NCBI GenBank assembly: GCA_033065855.1
Contig: JAVXUO010000271.1
Coordinates: forward strand, 248,001-312,000
Length of the DNA stretch: 64,000 nucleotides
From: Escallonia rubra
Lineage: Eukaryota; Streptophyta; Magnoliopsida; Escalloniales; Escalloniaceae
Reading direction: 5' to 3'
Each line of letters starts with the position of its first letter. The stretch's first letter is position 1. Shown here piece by piece: positions 60,401 through 64,000 of this stretch. The notes beneath the pieces are model-generated. The model saw nothing but the letters and a program-made list of their open reading frames with translations. It ran no database searches and was not told the DNA's origin. The position numbers and the translations under genes are program-made.

Positions 60401-62999
60401 TATGGCGATGCGTTGGTTCTTCACGGTGGCTATGCCACTATGGTGACTATGGAGGAGGCTGATGATGTGCCATGGTGGCTAGGAGCAATATTTTCTTTTT
60501 GGCTTTTCTCTGACACAGGTTCGCCAGAAAAACATCCTTTTGTACTGGATGGGTCATTATTTCCAAAAGGAAAACGGAAATATGTGTAACGACAAAAAAG
60601 AAGGGCATCTCTTTAGTGATATTGCAAAATATGGTAAGAGAAAATGTAAACAGCGGGCCCTTATATTCCTCCGCCCAACATCATAGGTAGTCGGCATGTC
60701 ACCGGGGAAGAGAGACCAGAGCTAATGAAATTGGGAGGGAGAGTTATCTTGATCTTCGCATGTTCATAGTTAGCCAAAATTCAGACTTTTAAATCCTATT
60801 TTTTGTATGTTTTTTTTTGAATTTGAGATTTTTTTATGAAGTAAATAATATTTATTGAAATAAGAGATACTTATTGGAAACCTGGAGCTTATAAGTTTAG
60901 GTTAATAATTGCTAGTCATCTCTTGAATTTATTCTCTGGGATTTAATTTTCTAACCTAGACCACATCATACATCCAGCTAGTCTATCCTTTTTCATTCAA
61001 GTTGGAAGCTGTACTAAATAGAACTTTAATGCATGATTTTACATTTCTTGAACTTTACATATAGATCTCAGATCCTATACTTGACCAAGTATTGATTGCT
61101 GAACCCATAAAACAGGTTGCACTTCAGCAGCCACCCCAGTATGCCTGCGGATGTCTTTTCCTCCTCTCTGAAGTCCTTAAAGCAAGACCACCTCTGTGGT
61201 AAGGCTAAACCACTAAGTCGCTGTTGACTACTTTTTCCGGAGACTTCATTAAATTCTTTCCCGTTCAAGAAAAATCATGCTTCTTCTATCCTGTAGGAAC
61301 CTGGTGCTTCAAAACGAGTCAGCCGATGATGAACTTGAGCATTTTGAAGATGTTGTAGAAGACACTGATAATCAAACAAGCATCGCATCAGAAAGAATGA
61401 ATAATGGTGGTGAAGCTCATATCGAAGACGATGCTGATACTGATAATAGTGACTCACTGGATGAAGGAGGCTCTCCAATTTTTGATTCTGAAGATGAGGC
61501 TTCAGACGAAGGAAATGATTTTACCTTGAGAGGTGGTTCTAGTGACCCTCAGGAATCCAGAACTTTAGCTAGTGACGCTAATCAAAATGAGCCCCAGCCT
61601 AAAAAATCTAATGTCAAGTCTGCTTTGCCCGGAGGATATGATCCACGTCACAGGGAACCTTCTTACTGGTACTTCCACTCTTCAGTCTGTTGAGCTTCAA
61701 CTGGCTGTTTCATTTGATGCTAAAAGCAATTTACCTTTTGTCACATTCTTACACCTGATGCGACTACTATCACAACTTAATAAGTTGCTCTGACTTAGGA
61801 CTTGACACATATGATTTCTGTTTTTTAGTTCCGCTTTTGTTTTTTTCTGAACTTCTATGTTCGAACATGAGAAGTCGATTTTCTCTTACTATGTATATTT
61901 TGTGAAACAATAGCAATGCAGATCGTGTAAGCTGGTGGGAGTTGATGGTATTGGCTTCTCATACGCACCCATCAGTTGCTACCATGGCCAGAACTCTTCT
62001 TTCCGGGGCCAACATCGTGTACAACGGAAACCCACTGAACGACCTTTCACTTACTGCTTTTTTGGACAAGTTTATGGAGAAGAAGCCAAAGCAAAGCACA
62101 TGGCATGGTGGTTCCCAGATAGAACCTGCCAAAAAGGTTAGTTTTTTGTGCCCTACGTCCTATTTTGCCTTGGAATTCCTACTTCAGCATAATCACAGGA
62201 TCCCAAAACCACTTTATGTTTAACATAACAGTCTTTGAGGCATCTGGAGTAATCTTCAAGATTCTATGCAACCGTCTCATTGATTGGGGATTTGTGAACG
62301 GGTCTGCAGATTCGTGTCTTAACTTTTTTTTTTTTCTTTTTTGTGTTCCTCTAGCTTGACATGAACAACCAGTTGATTGGGGCAGAGATTATCTCGTTGG
62401 CAGAAATGGATGTACCACCTGAAGATCTTGTCTTCCACAAGTTCTACACAAACAAAATGAGCTCCTTAAAGAAGAAGAAAAAGAAGAAAATTGCCGAAGA
62501 TGAGGCTGCTGAAGAGTTATTTGCAGGGGCTGGTGATGATGAAAGTGACAATGAAGAGATTGACGACATCCTGGACACTGTAAATCCTTCATTAGAGGCA
62601 GATGGTGACTATGACTATGACGATTTGGATCAGATTGCCAATGAAGACGACGATGACTTGGTTGGCAATGTAAGCGATGAAGAGATGGACTTCCCCTTGG
62701 GCATTCCAGAAGGGGATGATGCTCCTGACAACAATTCCAGCGACAATGATGACGAGGACGTTAATGACGAGGACGTTAATATCGGGGTTGCGGAGGATGG
62801 GAGCGACAAAGAAGAAGACGAGTTTGAGCAAAAGAAACGGAAAAGGAAACAAAAAACTGGTGGGCACTCTGGGGCATCCCCTTTTGCAAGTCTTGAAGAT
62901 TATGAGCATCTGCTGGACGACGAGAGCTCAGGTGAGGGAGAGAAATCTACCAAAGAGAAAAAGCCCAAGTCTAAAAAGAAGAGGAAGATGTCTAGATGA
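48486..62999 (+). CDS. SWA2: Chimeric sHSP-NOC1/SWA2 gene (CCAAT-binding factor, nucleolar)
   Basis: Inferred exons: 48486-48674, 49207-49630, 51360-51435, 51644-51763, 52609-52684, 54001-54069, 54164-54244, 55758-55829, 56527-56619, 56739-56891, 57789-57872, 58094-58237, 59261-59350, 61116-61198, 61297-61668, 61914-62136, 62355-62999. They give 2994 nt, about 997 residues, with all phases matching. Residues 1-85 are a class II sHSP start: MADVLSYVLNLPG, PVDILDNPKEYVFFMDVPG, then the first strands of the alpha-crystallin domain to NGKRKRED. From FNKFKNLPKLPLIKASSVG onward the protein is NOC1/Mak21/CEBPZ: FWHWEECLKQR, the CBF domain (~446-720, with QQPPQYACGCLFLLSEVLK, YDPRHREPSYCNADR, HPSVATMARTLLSG), IGAEIISLAEMDV, and an acidic/basic tail. 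The Arabidopsis homologue SLOW WALKER2 is nucleolar and needed for 60S subunit biogenesis. The native N-terminus is missing and exon 2 has no early in-frame ATG of NOC1 origin, so the sHSP ATG is the only start giving a near-complete product. One intron is GC-AG. The exon 3/4 junction gives Ser where the family has Arg. Confidence 0.8.
48876..49270 (+). repeat. Inverted repeat, left arm (sHSP intron and start of exon 2)
   Basis: Reverse complement of 63616-64000, with about five substitutions and a poly-T length difference over ~390 bp. The homology ends at GAGGATG (49264-49270), after which this copy continues as NOC1 sequence and the other as sHSP. The arm must extend further left, but its partner runs off the window. 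Confidence 0.95.
49975..51155. mobile_element. hAT-type non-autonomous element in NOC1 intron
   Basis: An exact 8-bp duplication GTTGTGGG flanks the element (49967-49974 and 51156-51163). Inverted ends are CAGTAGCGGAGGCAG and, in reverse, CAGTGGCGGAGCCAG. At 1181 bp it has no transposase; the 162-codon minus frame near its left end is Pro/Ser-rich and unrecognised. It is the same end family as the element at 43825-44287. Confidence 0.9.
52685..54000 (+). other. NOC1 intron with unassigned coding-like fragment
   Basis: Around 52975-53313 the plus strand shows EECSICLSSGIGNW, then stops, then SGLASAEKVQKYLGVLHYD and RERSWCSLCHRV in shifting frames. This looks like an old inserted gene piece, but I cannot name it. 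The intron is bounded by AAG|GTTGGC and CATGCAG|ACC. Confidence 0.3.
54245..55757 (+). other. NOC1 intron, unassigned
   Basis: 1.5-kb intron between AAG|GTAAGT and TTGTAG|GCT. No element boundaries or coding content recognised. Confidence 0.5.
58238..59260 (+). other. GC-AG intron in the NOC1 part
   Basis: The exon ends ...TCTTCTAAG and the intron begins GCAAGT, the optimal sequence for the rare GC donor class. The acceptor is ATTTTCAG|GAAGAA. Using GC keeps the frame and joins NSSK to EEMFIGLLLRAMK as the family requires. The nearest GT (four bases on) shifts the frame. Confidence 0.85.
59041..59214. repeat. Tandem 92-bp repeat (two copies) in a NOC1 intron
   Basis: The block TAGAGACATATAATCATCTA with the following ~60 bases occurs at 59041 and again at 59133, with only a few substitutions. 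Confidence 0.9.
59351..61115 (+). other. NOC1 intron with probable old transposon
   Basis: GGCCCCGTTTGGTTACC at 59577, a word common at ends of plant DNA transposons, starts a segment with a GGTGG-rich core (59990-60480). I did not find a matching right end or a duplication, so no element is called with confidence. Confidence 0.35.
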
Positions 63000-63108
63000 T
63001 TACATTTTCCCCTTTTTTCCTTCCATTTTGGGCTTGTTTGTAGCCATTTCATGGCATTAATTTTGATACTTAAATTGTCACTTGTAAGTGGCTTTATTCG
63101 AAACAGTT

Positions 63109-63192
63109 TTGGCCATTGGACGAAGTTGCATGTTACAAAGATGCTGAGGGTTGGCCATTGGACGAAGTTGCATGTTACAAAGACGCTGAGAA
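63109..63192. repeat. Tandem 42-bp repeat in the NOC1 3' flank
   Basis: TTGGCCATTGGACGAAGTTG followed by CATGTTACAAAGA-GCTGAG occurs at 63109 and 63151. It probably lies in the 3' untranslated region, between the convergent NOC1 and sHSP stops, which are only ~420 bp apart. Confidence 0.85.
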
Positions 63193-63419
63193 ACGGACTG
63201 TACAGGACTTCTGTTGTAATGAAAACTGAAAAACAAAATTGTGCATCAAAGTTAAATGTTTCTTTTTGACGTTCTACGAAGTAATGAAAAGGCTCGAGTA
63301 GGCATACACGTTCAACTACCACCAGAATCTCAAGTACAAGCCTCTAAACCATTTCACTAAAACCCATGTTAACAAAAGGACCGTGAAGCTTAAAGTGAAC
63401 TCCTAGTGGCATACCCTCC

Positions 63420-64000
63420 TCATGAGATGGCAACTTCAACAGTTCTGGTCTTTGCCTGGGCTGGGGGTAACTTCTCGACAACAACAGTCAAGACCCCGTT
63501 CTCGCACTTGGCAGTAACGGCGGACATGTTGCAATTCTCAGGCAACCGGAACTTCCTCATCAACTTCTGAGGTGCTCTCCCTCCAGCCTGATGTACTTGT
63601 AGCCTTCCTCCTCACCATCCTCCTGCTTCCTCTTCCCGTTGCTTTTGATCAGCAGCGTGTTCTCTTCCTCCACTGTGACCTACATTATACTTGGCAATGT
63701 TCACACATGGGCACCGAAGATACAAAAAAAACAATCCAAAACACATTGAGAGATATCAATCCCACATTGATAAATGACAAATTGTAGGCATCTTCCCTCA
63801 TTGTCTGGTTGAATACTTTCACAAAACCCCCATTTTGTAGCCCCAAAAAGCAGTTCCTAGCGTGTACAGGGCCCAGGAATAGCGGTCATAAGCATTCATT
63901 TTACTGTCTTGTTTTGGGAATTTCGTCCGCTCTCACTCTTCGTGTAGGTCAAACATATTCACATTAAGTTGAACTCAAATAGTAACAGACTGATAATGCT
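63420..64000 (-). pseudogene. Class II sHSP, second copy, exon 2 with 1-base frameshift (partial)
   Basis: On the minus strand exon 2 runs 63679-63420 after an AATGTAG acceptor; the intron continues past the window end and exon 1 lies outside. It codes VTVEEENTLLIKSNGKRKQED, then GYKYIRLE. One A is missing in what should be the LERRAP codons (63581-63578 region), so the frame hits a TGA. In the shifted frame the rest of the alpha-crystallin domain is intact: [30 protein letters not shown], and a C-terminal VEVAIS with TGA at 63422-63420. This is a cytosolic class II sHSP, an ATP-independent holdase chaperone. Either it is a very young pseudogene or the missing base is a sequence error. It is convergent with the chimera. 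Confidence 0.8.
63616..64000 (-). repeat. Inverted repeat, right arm
   Basis: Partner of 48876-49270. The match begins at 63616 and continues to the last base of the window, so the true length is unknown. Confidence 0.95.

Noticed and set aside
59577..60590. Transposon starting GGCCCCGTTTGGTTACC
   Set aside because: No matching right end and no target duplication could be found.
1..64000. tRNA, rRNA, CRISPR or bacterial-type operons
   Set aside because: No such structures seen. Intron-rich genes and plant transposons show nuclear plant DNA. The only tRNA-related sequence is a SINE.

Overview
The window is nuclear DNA of a flowering plant, almost certainly a eudicot. Coding blocks are split by GT-AG introns. 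The recognisable genes are plant types: a TRAUCO/Ash2-like SPRY protein, an uncharacterised plant protein starting MAYIPPHKRH, a class II small heat-shock protein (sHSP), and a NOC1/SLOW WALKER2-type CCAAT-binding factor. The rest is plant transposable elements: a Stowaway MITE, hAT and Mutator-type elements with clean target-site duplications, L1- and RTE-type LINEs, a tRNA-type SINE and long solo LTRs. I cannot name the species.

Layout. (1) 1-12.5 kb: TRAUCO on the minus strand, two exons (12466-11323 and 1842-1577) separated by a 9.5-kb intron. The intron holds a Mutator-like element with a 9-bp target duplication, two opposed hAT MITEs with 8-bp duplications, an RTE LINE remnant and a SINE. 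(2) 12.5-16.8 kb: gene-poor, with one broken coding fragment. (3) 16.8-31.2 kb: a four-level transposon nest. A minus-strand L1-type LINE flanked by a ~20-bp target duplication is split by a solo-LTR-like element (20974-28472, duplication GTACT). That element is split by a second LTR (21797-25869), which is split by a Mutator-like element (22129-23212, duplication TAAAGATAA). (4) 31.2-45.2 kb: a seven-exon plus-strand gene for an uncharacterised plant protein. Its second intron is swollen to 6.6 kb by a segmental duplication. (5) 45.2-48.2 kb: intergenic, with a LINE 3' fragment. (6) 48.2-64 kb: the most unusual locus.

In (6) a heat-shock-type promoter, exon 1, the intron and the first part of exon 2 of a class II sHSP gene read in frame into the gene for the nucleolar ribosome-biogenesis factor NOC1/SWA2. 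The sHSP segment stands where the NOC1 N-terminus should be. All later NOC1 exons are present, and the inferred 17-exon chimera codes for about 997 residues with every phase consistent. A second copy of the same sHSP gene lies convergently just downstream on the minus strand. It matches the first at about 98-99% over ~390 visible bases and carries a 1-base frameshift. The NOC1 gene therefore sits between inverted sHSP arms. The simplest reading is a recent inverted duplication that removed NOC1's own promoter and start and put the gene under heat-shock control. An assembly error must be excluded first.

How the genes relate: they form no operon or pathway. TRAUCO is a chromatin (COMPASS-type) component, NOC1 acts in 60S ribosome assembly, and the MAYIPPHKRH protein has no known role. 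No rRNA, intact tRNA gene or CRISPR array was seen.
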